From the NCBI GenBank assembly GCA_903912445.1, contig CAIWHP010000196.1, positions 1 to 60,945 on the forward strand: a stretch of DNA of 60,945 nucleotides. The letters are read 5' to 3'. This document shows positions 44,383-52,568 of the stretch, one piece after another. The notes below the pieces were generated by a model that was not told the origin of the DNA, ran no database searches, and saw nothing but the letters and a program-made list of their open reading frames with translations. Made by a program: the position numbers and the translations under genes. This stretch comes from an uncultured Lentisphaerota bacterium. GTDB taxonomy: Bacteria; Verrucomicrobiota; Kiritimatiellia; CAIQIC01. Numbering within the stretch: position 1 is the first letter of the stretch; each line of letters begins with the position of its first letter.

Positions 44383-45579
44383 ATGACCTTCCGACCCCTG
44401 CTTGGCCTCGCCCTGCTCGCCGCCGCGCCGCTGACGCCCGCCGCCGATTGGCCGAACTGGCGCGGCCCGACCCGCGATGGCATCTCCACCGAAACCGGCT
44501 GGAAGCTGGCCTCCGGCGCAGCGAAGCAACTCTGGACCGCGCAGGTCGGCATGGGCTGCTCCGCCGTGCACGTTAGCAACGGCCGCGCCTATACGCAGGG
44601 CAACAAGAACGAGACCGACACGATCTACTGCTTCGACGCCGTCACCGGCAAGGAAATCTGGAAACACTCCTATCCCTGCCCGCTGCAGCCCAAGTTCTGG
44701 GAAGGCGGCACGCTCGCCACGCCCACCGTGGATGGCGACCGCGTCTATGCCCTCAGCAAGACCGGCGATCTTTTCTGCTTCGAGGCCGCGACCGGCAAAA
44801 TCGTCTGGCAGAAGCATCTGGAAAAGGATTTCGGCGGCAAGATGCCCACGTGGGGCTTCGCCGGCTCGCCGCTGATCCTCAAGGACCAGCTGCTGCTCGA
44901 CACCGGCGCGCCCGGCGGCTCCGTCGTGGCGCTCGCGAAGGCAACCGGCAAGCTCGTGTGGAAGAACGGCAGCGACCAGGCCGGCTACAGCACCCTCCAG
45001 CCGTTCAGCCGGGCCGGGAAGGACTATCTCGCCAACTTCAACGGCGTCGCCCTCGTCGTGCTTGAGCAGAAGGGCGGCAAGGAAGTCGGCCGCTACCCGT
45101 TCAAGACGAAGTACGATGTCAACGCCGTCACGCCCATCATCAGTGGCGACAAGCTGTTCATCGCGGCCGGCTACAACCACGGCAGCGCGCTGGTCAGGTT
45201 CACCGGCAGCGCGCTCGAAAAAGTCTGGGAGAACAACCAGATGAAGAATCACTTCAACAGCTGCGTGCTGGTGGACGGGTTCCTCTACGGCTTCGACGAG
45301 AACAACCTCGCCTGCATGGAGCTGGCCACCGGCAACCTCAAGTGGACCCAGACCGGCATCGGCAAGGCCTCGCTGATGCTCGCCGACGGCAAGCTGATCA
45401 TCCTCGCCGAGAAGGGCGACCTGATCATCGCGACGCCCTCGCCGGAGTCCTTCAAGGAAACCGCCCGCGCGAAGGTGCTCGGCGGCAAGTGCTGGTGCGT
45501 GCCGGTGCTGGCCAACGGCCGCCTCTACGCCAAGAACAACGCCGGCGACCTCGTCTGCCTCGACCTCTCCGGGAAGTGA
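44383..45579 (+). CDS. Secreted PQQ-like beta-propeller protein (copy 2 of pair)
   Basis: 398 residues. Signal peptide about 1-20, then Trp-Pro-Asn-Trp-Arg-Gly-Pro-Thr-Arg-Asp-Gly-Ile. Blades resemble those of copy 1, including Lys-Asp-Phe-Gly-Gly-Lys-Met/Met-Pro. A strong AAGGAGA site precedes the ATG. Its stop overlaps the next ATG (TGATG), so the pseudopilin-like gene is coupled to the pair. The three may act together at the cell surface. Confidence 0.86.
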   Translation: MTFRPLLGLALLAAAPLTPAADWPNWRGPTRDGISTETGWKLASGAAKQLWTAQVGMGCSAVHVSNGRAYTQGNKNETDTIYCFDAVTGKEIWKHSYPCPLQPKFWEGGTLATPTVDGDRVYALSKTGDLFCFEAATGKIVWQKHLEKDFGGKMPTWGFAGSPLILKDQLLLDTGAPGGSVVALAKATGKLVWKNGSDQAGYSTLQPFSRAGKDYLANFNGVALVVLEQKGGKEVGRYPFKTKYDVNAVTPIISGDKLFIAAGYNHGSALVRFTGSALEKVWENNQMKNHFNSCVLVDGFLYGFDENNLACMELATGNLKWTQTGIGKASLMLADGKLIILAEKGDLIIATPSPESFKETARAKVLGGKCWCVPVLANGRLYAKNNAGDLVCLDLSGK

Positions 45580-46322
45580 TGCCCCGGACTTCCAGTCCGT
45601 GGACCGCCAGAAAAAGGGCGCCCGGCCGGCGGGCGCAGGCCTTCACGTTGATCGAGCTGCTCGTCGTGATCGGCATCATCGCCATCCTGCTGGCGCTGCT
45701 GATGCCGTCGCTCACGGGGATGCGCGAAAAGGCCCAACGCATGCGGTGCATGAGCAACGTGCGGCAGATGGTGCTGGCGGCCATGCACTATGCCGGCGAC
45801 CACAGCGGCGCGCTGCCCTACCCGAATTGGAACAATGCGGTCGGGGCCCTGCCCGATTGCCCGCCGGGCTGGGCCTTTGACGCGCACAAGCCGGTGACCA
45901 CCTGCACCAATGGCGCCCTCTGGCCCTACCTGAGAGATCAGGCCGTCTATCGTTGCCCGAGCGACAAGGCGGCCAGCACGCCGGGCGTGAGCCCCAACCT
46001 GAAGCTCACCTCCTACGTCATGAACGGCTTCACCGGCGGCCTTGGCGGAGCGGGCAGCCCCAACTACGCCTTCAACTATACGCAGTTCAAGCCCACGGAC
46101 GTGATGTTCTGGGAGGGCTCCACCGCCTCGATGACTTCGTCCGGCGACCTGAGCTCGACGCCCAACGAAGGCATGACCTTCCGGCACAACAAGACCGGCG
46201 CCTTCGCCTGTTTCGACGGACACTCCGAGTATATCTCCAGCGTCGATTATACGGCCAAGGTCATTAAATTCAGCGGCCGCAGTCAGTTCTGGTGCAATCC
46301 CCGCACGGCCAACGGCCACTGA
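45579..46322 (+). CDS. Prepilin-like secreted protein (DUF1559-type style)
   Basis: 247 residues. Prepilin leader: basic residues, Ala21, the cleavage point, Phe22-Thr-Leu-Ile-Glu26-Leu-Leu-Val-Val and a hydrophobic helix. A residue other than Gly at -1 is unusual but tolerated in some prepilins. The globular part has Cys-Pro-Ser-Asp-Lys and a C-terminal Phe-Asp-Gly-His segment like the H-X9-DG proteins of PVC bacteria. These proteins are very numerous in this group and of unknown function. The ATG overlaps the preceding stop (TGATG). Confidence 0.8.
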   Translation: MPRTSSPWTARKRAPGRRAQAFTLIELLVVIGIIAILLALLMPSLTGMREKAQRMRCMSNVRQMVLAAMHYAGDHSGALPYPNWNNAVGALPDCPPGWAFDAHKPVTTCTNGALWPYLRDQAVYRCPSDKAASTPGVSPNLKLTSYVMNGFTGGLGGAGSPNYAFNYTQFKPTDVMFWEGSTASMTSSGDLSSTPNEGMTFRHNKTGAFACFDGHSEYISSVDYTAKVIKFSGRSQFWCNPRTANGH

Positions 46323-46432
46323 TCCGGCGCGCCGCCCGACTTCCCGGCCGGCTTGGAAAAAATAACGCTGTCGGCCGCCCGCCTCGGCTCCGCCCGGGGC
46401 GAGCATGGCCAGGAAAACCGCTCGCGCCGCCT

Positions 46433-48169
46433 TCACTTCAGCTGCAGCGTCACGGTTTTTTCCGCGCAGGAGATCGGCAGTTCGACGGATTGCGTGTTGG
46501 TGTGGCCCGCGGCGTCGCGCGCGGTGACCGTGTGCGTGCCGCGGAAGACGCGCACCTGCGCGGCGCCGCGGGTGTCCGCCGTCGCGGTGGCGCGCGTCCA
46601 CCAGGTTTCGCGGATCAATTGGCGCAATGCGTCGTAGATCGGTTTCGGCGTCATGTCCTTGCGCACGAAGCCTGCCGGCGCGCCCTTCCAAGCGTTGTGG
46701 TCGCTGAAATCCCACCACGTGATCGCCTCCAGCGCGGGATGGCTGAAGAGCACGGTGTACAGCTCGGCCACATAGCGCGCCTGCGCCGCCTCGCCGGCGG
46801 GCGTGGTCACCCAGTTGGGCACCCAGTCCTGTTCCGGCGCATGTTTCGGCTCCGGCCCGCTGACGATCGTCATCTCGGTGAAATGAACCGGCCGGCCGAA
46901 CGCCGCGAAACGCTCCGCCACGTTCCACGCCTGCGGCAGCGGCCACAGCCCGCCGTGCATGTGCGACTGGATGCCGATGGCGTCCGGCAGCGCCTGCTTG
47001 TCGCGCAGCGCGCGCAGCAGCGCCTCGTTGTCGCTGCCCGTGTTGTAATCGTTGTACAGCAGCGTCGCCCCGCCGGCCCGGTTGGCCTCGCGCGCCCAGC
47101 CGAGCGCGGTGGCGACGACCGCCGCGGGGCCATCGCGCCGGATCCACTGGCCCTCGCCGGTTTTGGGATAGTGCATCGCGCTGTTCGCCTCGTTGAGCAC
47201 GTCCCAGTAGCGGATGGTCTCGCGGTAGCGCGGGATGAGGTCGAAGACGCGGGCGCGCAGCAGGGGGATCGCCGCGTCGGCGTCCGCCGGCGCCCACGCG
47301 GGCCACACCTCGTGCCAGACCAGCGGGTGGCCCTTGCACGCGATGCCGCGGGCCTGGCACCAGCGCGCCATTTTTTCCAGCTGCGCATCGTGGGGCTGTC
47401 CGCGCTGGGGCTCGAAGGCGCCCCAATAAAACGGCAGCGTCGCGTAGTTTAGCAGCGCCGCGAACTGCTCCTGATAGGCGCGCTGCTGCGGCGAGTTGTC
47501 GTCGGGCTTCAGCTCGAAAATATTCGCGCCAAACAGGAACGCGTGCCGCTGTTGCTCGATGCGCACGGTGGCGTTGGGCACGGGCCGGCCCGCCCCGTCG
47601 CGCACTTCGATCCGCAGGTCCGCCATGCGGTGCTGCCGGATACGCGCCGCGATCTGATCCGGTGCGAGCGCCGCCTGGGCCGCTACGAAGCGGGCGTCGG
47701 GGCCCATATCCTCCAAGGCGATCGCCCGCAGTTCGATCATGCCCGCTTGCTGCCCGACCTGGAAACGCACGCCGAGGCTGCCCGCCGGCCAGTCGCGCTC
47801 CGTCACCTCGAGCTGGCGGTAGGTTTTCCAGTCCGGGCCGAGCGTCGGGCTGCTAGCGATCACCGCAACATACGGCGGGACGTTTTGTTCCAGCAGCGCG
47901 CGCAGCGTGTTGCCGGCGGCCGCGCGCGCCTGGAAGCTCAGCTGGAGCTTGCGCCCGGCCGGCAGCGGCGTGGCCAGGCCCTGGTTGACTTGGGTCAGGT
48001 AGAACGGCTCGCTGGGCCGGCGCACCTCGATGCGCAGCACGCCGCCGGTCTGGGTCAGCGTGGCGTTGTGCTGCTCGGCGTAGAGGGTCCAGGCGCCGCC
48101 GAGCAGGTCGCCCGCCGCGGCGCGTCCCAGCAACAGCAGCCCAAGCACAACGAAAAGTTTATTCATCAT
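46433..48169 (-). CDS. Secreted GH10 endo-beta-1,4-xylanase
   Basis: 578 residues. Signal peptide about 1-19. An N-terminal beta-sandwich/carbohydrate-binding-like region (about 20-190) is followed by the GH10 barrel: acid/base Glu327 in Trp-Asp-Val-Leu-Asn-Glu-Ala and nucleophile Glu432 in His-Phe-Thr-Glu-Met-Thr. Trp-His-Glu-Val-Trp near 285 lines the substrate site. It cleaves xylan or mixed beta-glucans outside the cytoplasm. Next gene on this strand is a MATE transporter 39 bases upstream; no functional link is obvious. Confidence 0.94.
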   Translation of the reverse strand: MMNKLFVVLGLLLLGRAAAGDLLGGAWTLYAEQHNATLTQTGGVLRIEVRRPSEPFYLTQVNQGLATPLPAGRKLQLSFQARAAAGNTLRALLEQNVPPYVAVIASSPTLGPDWKTYRQLEVTERDWPAGSLGVRFQVGQQAGMIELRAIALEDMGPDARFVAAQAALAPDQIAARIRQHRMADLRIEVRDGAGRPVPNATVRIEQQRHAFLFGANIFELKPDDNSPQQRAYQEQFAALLNYATLPFYWGAFEPQRGQPHDAQLEKMARWCQARGIACKGHPLVWHEVWPAWAPADADAAIPLLRARVFDLIPRYRETIRYWDVLNEANSAMHYPKTGEGQWIRRDGPAAVVATALGWAREANRAGGATLLYNDYNTGSDNEALLRALRDKQALPDAIGIQSHMHGGLWPLPQAWNVAERFAAFGRPVHFTEMTIVSGPEPKHAPEQDWVPNWVTTPAGEAAQARYVAELYTVLFSHPALEAITWWDFSDHNAWKGAPAGFVRKDMTPKPIYDALRQLIRETWWTRATATADTRGAAQVRVFRGTHTVTARDAAGHTNTQSVELPISCAEKTVTLQLK

Positions 48170-48208
48170 GGGCCTTTCCTTGGTCCGACGGCCTGTGGGG
48201 CCGCGCCG

Positions 48209-49573
48209 TCAGACCTTTTTCTTTTTCCAGCGGCCGAGCTCGAACCAGCCGGCGATGAGCAGGCCGTGCGCGACGCCCGCGGCGCTGATCGCCCACCAGA
48301 TGCCCTCCGTGGCCGGCGTGACCACTTTCGCCAGCCAGATGGCCAGCGGCACCTGCAGACCCCAGAGCGAGAGGATGGTGCAGACCATCGGCGCGATCGT
48401 GTCGCCCGCGCCGTTGAGCCCGCGGCCGAGCACGATGCCGAGCGCGGCGAAGACGTAGAACGGCGAGACGATCCGCAGGTAGCTGACGCCGATCTGGACG
48501 ACCTCCGGGTCGCCGTTGAACATCCGCATCAGCGCCGGCGCAAAGATCATCATCACGAAGATCGCGGCCAGCATGAAGACCAGGTCCAGGCCGGTCGCCA
48601 GCCACGCGGCGGCGCGGGCGCGCTCCGGCTTGCCGGCGCCGAGGTTCTGGCCGACCAGCGTCGCCGCCGCGCCGCCGAGGGCGAAGGCGGGCATGAGCAC
48701 GATCATGTGGAAGCGCAGGCCGGTGCCGTAGGCGGCGACCGCCGCGGTGCCGCAGCCGGCGACGACGCGCATCAGCACCGCGCCCATCACGCTGCGCGTC
48801 AGCAGCTGGCCGGAGCCGGGCAGGCCGATCTTCAGGATGCGCCAAGAGAGCTGCAGGTTGGGCCGCCAGTCGCGCCAGGCCACGCGCAGATGCGCCCGCT
48901 CGTGGAACATGGCGCGGACGACGATCACGGCGGCGACCGACTGCGAGAGGACCGAGGCGATCGCCGCGCCCGCGACGCCGAGCTTCGGGCACGGGCCGAG
49001 GCCGTAGATCAGGAAGGGGTCGAGCGCGATGTTCAGGATGTTCTCGATGACGCCGGCCCACATCGGCGTCCTGGCATCGCCCGCGCCCTGCAGCGCCGCC
49101 GCGCCGATGACCTGGAGGTAGAGCGTGATGTTGCCGAGCAGGTTGATGCGCAGGTAGGCCTCGGCATCGGGCAGCACGGCGGCCTCGACGCCGAGCAGGC
49201 GGACGAGCACGTCGGAATAGTGCCAGCCGATGAGGCCGGTGAGGACGCCGACCACCGCCGCCAGCATCAGCGACTGGCCGGCCGCCGCCGTCGCCTCCTC
49301 GTGTTGCCCGCTGCCGATGGCGCGCGAGACCAGCGCCACCGTGCCGGTCGAGAGGCCCATCAGCATCGGGAACAGCAGCATGAGGATCGTGCCGCCGACC
49401 GCCACCGCCGCCATCGCGTGCGGGCCGAGGTGGCCCACCCAGAACAGGTTGATGATGCTCTGGAGGTTGTTGAGCACCGCGCCGATCAGCATCGGCATCG
49501 CCAGCCGGTGCAGCGAGCGCAGCAGGCTGCCCTCGGTCAGCGGCGCCGGGGAATTTGGGGGTTGCCTTTCCAT
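48209..49573 (-). CDS. MATE-family multidrug/cation antiporter
   Basis: 454 residues with twelve predicted membrane helices. MATE-type repeats with Gly-Ala-Gly-Asp and Gln-Gly-Ala-Gly-Asp motifs near 170-175, and Gly-Asp-Thr near 400. It exports drugs or metabolites against Na+ or H+. ATG at 49573 gives the normal short cytoplasmic N-terminus; a start at 49687 would add 38 charged residues. The divergent neighbour is ald. Confidence 0.9.
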   Translation of the reverse strand: MERQPPNSPAPLTEGSLLRSLHRLAMPMLIGAVLNNLQSIINLFWVGHLGPHAMAAVAVGGTILMLLFPMLMGLSTGTVALVSRAIGSGQHEEATAAAGQSLMLAAVVGVLTGLIGWHYSDVLVRLLGVEAAVLPDAEAYLRINLLGNITLYLQVIGAAALQGAGDARTPMWAGVIENILNIALDPFLIYGLGPCPKLGVAGAAIASVLSQSVAAVIVVRAMFHERAHLRVAWRDWRPNLQLSWRILKIGLPGSGQLLTRSVMGAVLMRVVAGCGTAAVAAYGTGLRFHMIVLMPAFALGGAAATLVGQNLGAGKPERARAAAWLATGLDLVFMLAAIFVMMIFAPALMRMFNGDPEVVQIGVSYLRIVSPFYVFAALGIVLGRGLNGAGDTIAPMVCTILSLWGLQVPLAIWLAKVVTPATEGIWWAISAAGVAHGLLIAGWFELGRWKKKKV

Positions 49574-49643
49574 TACGTCGCCCCATGTGATAGCGCGAAC
49601 GCGGCGGCGACGGAAGAACATACTCGCAACGGCGAACGGCTCG

Positions 49644-49672
49644 TTGGAAAACGGTGCAATTTTTGATATATA
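49644..49672 (+). promoter_or_regulatory. Promoter for alanine dehydrogenase
   Basis: TTGGAA (49644-49649) and TATATA (49667-49672) with the ideal 17-base spacing. The predicted start near 49679 leaves about 40 bases before the ATG at 49720. Confidence 0.6.
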
Positions 49673-49719
49673 GGGAGCGTCCCCCAAGGGTGGCCGGTGT
49701 GCCAGAAACGGAGACCGCG

Positions 49720-50820
49720 ATGAAGATCGGCGTCCCGCAGGAAGTGAAGGTCAAGGAGCACCGCGTGGCGGCCGCGCCCGCGACGGCGCGGATGCTCGTG
49801 CAGGCCGGTCACGAGGTGCTCGTCCAGGCCGGCGCCGGCCTGGGCAGCGGCTACAGCGACGAGCTGTATGCGCGCTGCGGCGCGCGGCTCGTTGCGACCG
49901 CGGCCGAGGCATGGAGCGCCGACCTGGTCCTGAAGGTCAAGGAGCCGGTGCCGGAGGAGTTCGGCTTCCTGCGGCCGGGCCTGCTGCTCTTCACCTACCT
50001 GCATCTCGCCGCCAACCGCCCGCTCACCGACGCGCTGGTCCGGAGCGGCACCACCGGGCTCGCCTATGAAACCGTGCAGCTCGGCCGGCGCCTGCCGCTG
50101 CTGGAGCCGATGAGCGAGATCGCCGGCCGCATGAGCGTGGTCGTCGGCGCCTATTACCTGAGCAAGGCGCAGGGTGGGGCCGGCGTGCTGCTCGGCGGGG
50201 TGCCGGGCGTGCTGCCGGGCCACGTGCTGATCATCGGCGGCGGCACCGCCGGCATCAACGCGGGCCGCGTCGCCGCCGGCATCGGCGCGGAGGTGACGAT
50301 CCTCGAGGTGGACCTGGAGCAGATGCGCTTCCTCGACATCAGCCTGCACCACGAGGCGCACACGCTCTATTCCAACGAGCAGAACCTGCTGGAGATGCTG
50401 CCCCAGGTGGACCTGCTGATCGGCGCGGTGCTCGTCCCGGGCGCCAAGGCGCCGCGCCTGATCCGCCGCGAGATGCTGCGCGTGATGAAGCCCGGCGCGG
50501 TGTTCGTGGATATCGCCATCGACCAGGGCGGCTGCGCCGAGACCTCGCGCCCGACGACGCACGAGCACCCCATCTACGTGGAGGAGGACACGCTGCACTA
50601 CTGCGTCACCAACATGCCCGGCGCCTACGCGCGCACCGCGACGCAGGCCTTGACCAACGCCACCACGCCGTACGTGCTCAAGCTCGCGAACCTCGGCTTC
50701 GAAGAGGCGCTGCGGCAGATCCCCGAGCTGCGCCCCGGCCTCAACACCCACGCCGGCGCCATCACCAATCCGGCCGTTGCCGCCGCCCACAACCTGCTCT
50801 ACCACGAGCTGAAATTCTGA
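49720..50820 (+). CDS. ald: Alanine dehydrogenase
   Basis: 366 residues, normal size. Catalytic residues visible: Arg in Glu-His-Arg-Val-Ala near 15, Lys in Val-Lys-Glu-Pro near 74, His in Thr-Tyr-Leu-His near 95, and Asp in Val-Asp-Ile-Ala-Ile-Asp-Gln-Gly-Gly near 270. Rossmann motif Gly-Gly-Gly-Thr-Ala-Gly near 175. It interconverts alanine and pyruvate with NAD+. An upstream in-frame start at 49654 was rejected; it lies in the promoter. Confidence 0.95.
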   Translation: MKIGVPQEVKVKEHRVAAAPATARMLVQAGHEVLVQAGAGLGSGYSDELYARCGARLVATAAEAWSADLVLKVKEPVPEEFGFLRPGLLLFTYLHLAANRPLTDALVRSGTTGLAYETVQLGRRLPLLEPMSEIAGRMSVVVGAYYLSKAQGGAGVLLGGVPGVLPGHVLIIGGGTAGINAGRVAAGIGAEVTILEVDLEQMRFLDISLHHEAHTLYSNEQNLLEMLPQVDLLIGAVLVPGAKAPRLIRREMLRVMKPGAVFVDIAIDQGGCAETSRPTTHEHPIYVEEDTLHYCVTNMPGAYARTATQALTNATTPYVLKLANLGFEEALRQIPELRPGLNTHAGAITNPAVAAAHNLLYHELKF

Positions 50821-51003
50821 CCTCCCGCTCCAGCCCGCAGTCGGGCCGCTGCGCCCCAGGCTGGGATTGTCGCGCAAGTTCACTGTCTGATATGTATCTG
50901 GGCGGGGGTGCCGCCGGGCACACTTTGCGCAGCGCAATGCGAAAGAATTATGGTGACTGCCCATGACAGCTAACGGTTGGCTCGCGCAGCGCGGCGGGTC
51001 CGG

Positions 51004-51053
51004 TTTCCAAGGTCTGGAAAAAGCGGGCCGCCAGCGTTCCAACGCTTGGAAAA
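51004..51053. repeat. Palindrome array G (2 units)
   Basis: Units 51004-51020 and 51037-51053, start-to-start 33 bp, about 55 bases ahead of the sialate O-acetylesterase remnant. Confidence 0.9.
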
Positions 51054-51059
51054 ACCATC

Positions 51060-51329
51060 CTGCGCAGCGGCGTTCTTTTCAGCTCGCTTGTCGTCGCGCA
51101 TGCAGCGGTGACCGGAAAGGCGCAGGACGCGGGGGCGGGCTTCAAGCTGGCGCCGCTGTTTTGCGATCACGCGGTGCTCCAGCAGGGCCAGTCGGTGCCG
51201 GTCGCCGTCCGTTATGCCTGGGGCAACGCGCCGGAGGTCGCGCTGTTCAATGCCGAAGGCCTGCCCGCCTCGCCGTTCCGCTGTGCACTGCCCGACTCCC
51301 AAGCATGGACCACAGGCTTGCAGCCGTGA
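51060..51329 (+). pseudogene. Internally deleted sialate O-acetylesterase
   Basis: The frame reads through a hydrophobic signal-like stretch, then Phe-Lys-Leu-Ala-Pro-Leu-Phe-Cys-Asp-His-Ala-Val-Leu-Gln-Gln-Gly, the N-terminus of SASA-type esterases. Directly after this it continues Val-Arg-Tyr-Ala-Trp-Gly-Asn-Ala-Pro, normally the C-terminus of that family. The catalytic Gly-Asp-Ser-like and Asp/His blocks in between, some 400 residues in intact members, are missing. GTG at 51108 is the only start in frame. It is a broken copy, not a functional enzyme. Confidence 0.8.
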
Positions 51330-51428
51330 AACATTCCTGAAGCGCGGATTAGCCGGCAACCCCGCTGGAGCGCCAGCGCCAGCATCTGACGCAAACCGCA
51401 CTGGCGCCCCGCTTGAAGACCAGTTATT

Positions 51429-52013
51429 TCAAGGCTTCGGCAGCAGTGGAGCAAGCCACTTGGGCGGCGGTGCCGCCAGATACATGGCCTTGCCGTTCTC
51501 GAACACGGCCACTTTGCGGTAGGGTGTCCGCAGATCCTCGTTATCGAAGATGAACACATGCGGCACGGCCCGGATGGCCTTTTGTAGATTGGCCATTGTC
51601 CGCGGATAGCGGGCCACCAGTTTTTCCGCCGGCACATCGTGCCCGCCCTGCGAGACGCGCATCGCCACGCGCTCATCGGATGTGACTGCCCCCGCGATAC
51701 CGATGAAGCAGAGGATGACGGTATAGCCGGCCTTGGCCGCAGCCTTCAAAAAGTCCAACTTGGCGCCCACCGGATCAGAAAAGACCGTCTCGAAAACGAA
51801 GCTTTCCTGCTCCGCCACCAAGGTTTGGCGCAAAGCGTTCAGCGCCTTGGCGGCTTCTGTGGGTGGCAAGTTCAGCTCACGGGCCAGCAGGTCGGGATTC
51901 AGAAAGCGGAGGCCGCTCGCCGCCAGGTGGGCATGAAAGAAGCTCGTCTTGCCGGCGCCATTGGGGCCTGCCACCATCACCACCACCGGGCGACGATCTA
52001 GCAGGGCCTTCAT
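51429..52013 (-). CDS. Zeta-toxin-like P-loop kinase
   Basis: 194 residues. Walker A Gly-Pro-Asn-Gly-Ala-Gly-Lys-Thr-Ser at 16-24; a following Asn-Pro-Asp segment and a later Arg-X-X-X-X-Arg region fit zeta-toxin-type kinases, which phosphorylate UDP-N-acetyl sugars and block wall synthesis in known members. Stop overlaps nothing; the start overlaps the ParD-like stop (ATGA), so it is translated after its likely antitoxin. Some such ATPases are not toxins. Confidence 0.8.
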   Translation of the reverse strand: MKALLDRRPVVVMVAGPNGAGKTSFFHAHLAASGLRFLNPDLLARELNLPPTEAAKALNALRQTLVAEQESFVFETVFSDPVGAKLDFLKAAAKAGYTVILCFIGIAGAVTSDERVAMRVSQGGHDVPAEKLVARYPRTMANLQKAIRAVPHVFIFDNEDLRTPYRKVAVFENGKAMYLAAPPPKWLAPLLPKP

Positions 52014-52393
52014 TTCGCTTTGGCGGTTCTGACGGCTTGAAATTTTCGATTCACAAAGCGCCCCACCGTGCGCTTGTGGTTGGCCTCGATGCGCGTCAGC
52101 AAGCCGGGTCGATCCGCGACCGGTTCATAGTGCGGGAAAGGTTGGCTGGCCAGATACTTGGCCAACCGCTGCCGGCCCTCGGCGGAATCCACCGTATCCA
52201 GACAGGCGGAAAGAGGGCGGGCCGTTCCGGAGCGCGCCAGCCCCAGGGCCACAGCGCCTTGCATCAGCGGTTCCAGCGCGCGGCCCATGTTGGCCCAGTA
52301 CTCGATCTGGCCGGCGATGGACCGCCGCACCGCCTGGCCGATCAGGCGGGCGTCGAGGACCAGGTCCGCAGATAGTTTGACGGGTTGGTTCAT
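52010..52393 (-). CDS. ParD-like antitoxin
   Basis: 127 residues. N-terminal Val-Lys-Leu-Ser-Ala-Asp-Leu-Val-Leu-Asp-Ala-Arg then Ser-Ile-Ala-Gly-Gln-Ile-Glu-Tyr-Trp-Ala, the ParD-like family pattern. The C-terminal half is basic and probably binds the toxin or DNA. It overlaps the zeta-like gene by four bases, antitoxin first, the usual order for toxin-antitoxin pairs. ATG at 52393; an earlier in-frame start at 52417 is less likely. Confidence 0.8.
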   Translation of the reverse strand: MNQPVKLSADLVLDARLIGQAVRRSIAGQIEYWANMGRALEPLMQGAVALGLARSGTARPLSACLDTVDSAEGRQRLAKYLASQPFPHYEPVADRPGLLTRIEANHKRTVGRFVNRKFQAVRTAKAK

Positions 52394-52457
52394 GGCGGAA
52401 AGGTAGCATTTTGCCACCGCGCGTCAAGCGGCGCTTGTCCGCATGCCTGACGGGTAC

Positions 52458-52568
52458 CTCCCAGGCCTTGAAAAAGGCGGGCAGATTTTTTCCAGGCCGT
52501 GAAAACTCTCACGGGAATTTTTCCGGGCCTTGGATCATCGCGGCCGTGTTTTTTCCAAGGCTTGGGAA
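52458..52568. repeat. Palindrome array H (4 units, three degenerate)
   Basis: Units near 52458-52475, 52485-52505, 52517-52533 and 52549-52568, about 31 bp apart. The last unit lies inside the 3' end of the GH2 gene and encodes its final residues. Confidence 0.8.

Noticed and set aside
41530-45252. A 1240-residue minus-strand reading frame
   Set aside because: Only the first part (to 42993) is zwf. The rest shadows the plus-strand propeller genes; high G+C leaves the frame open.
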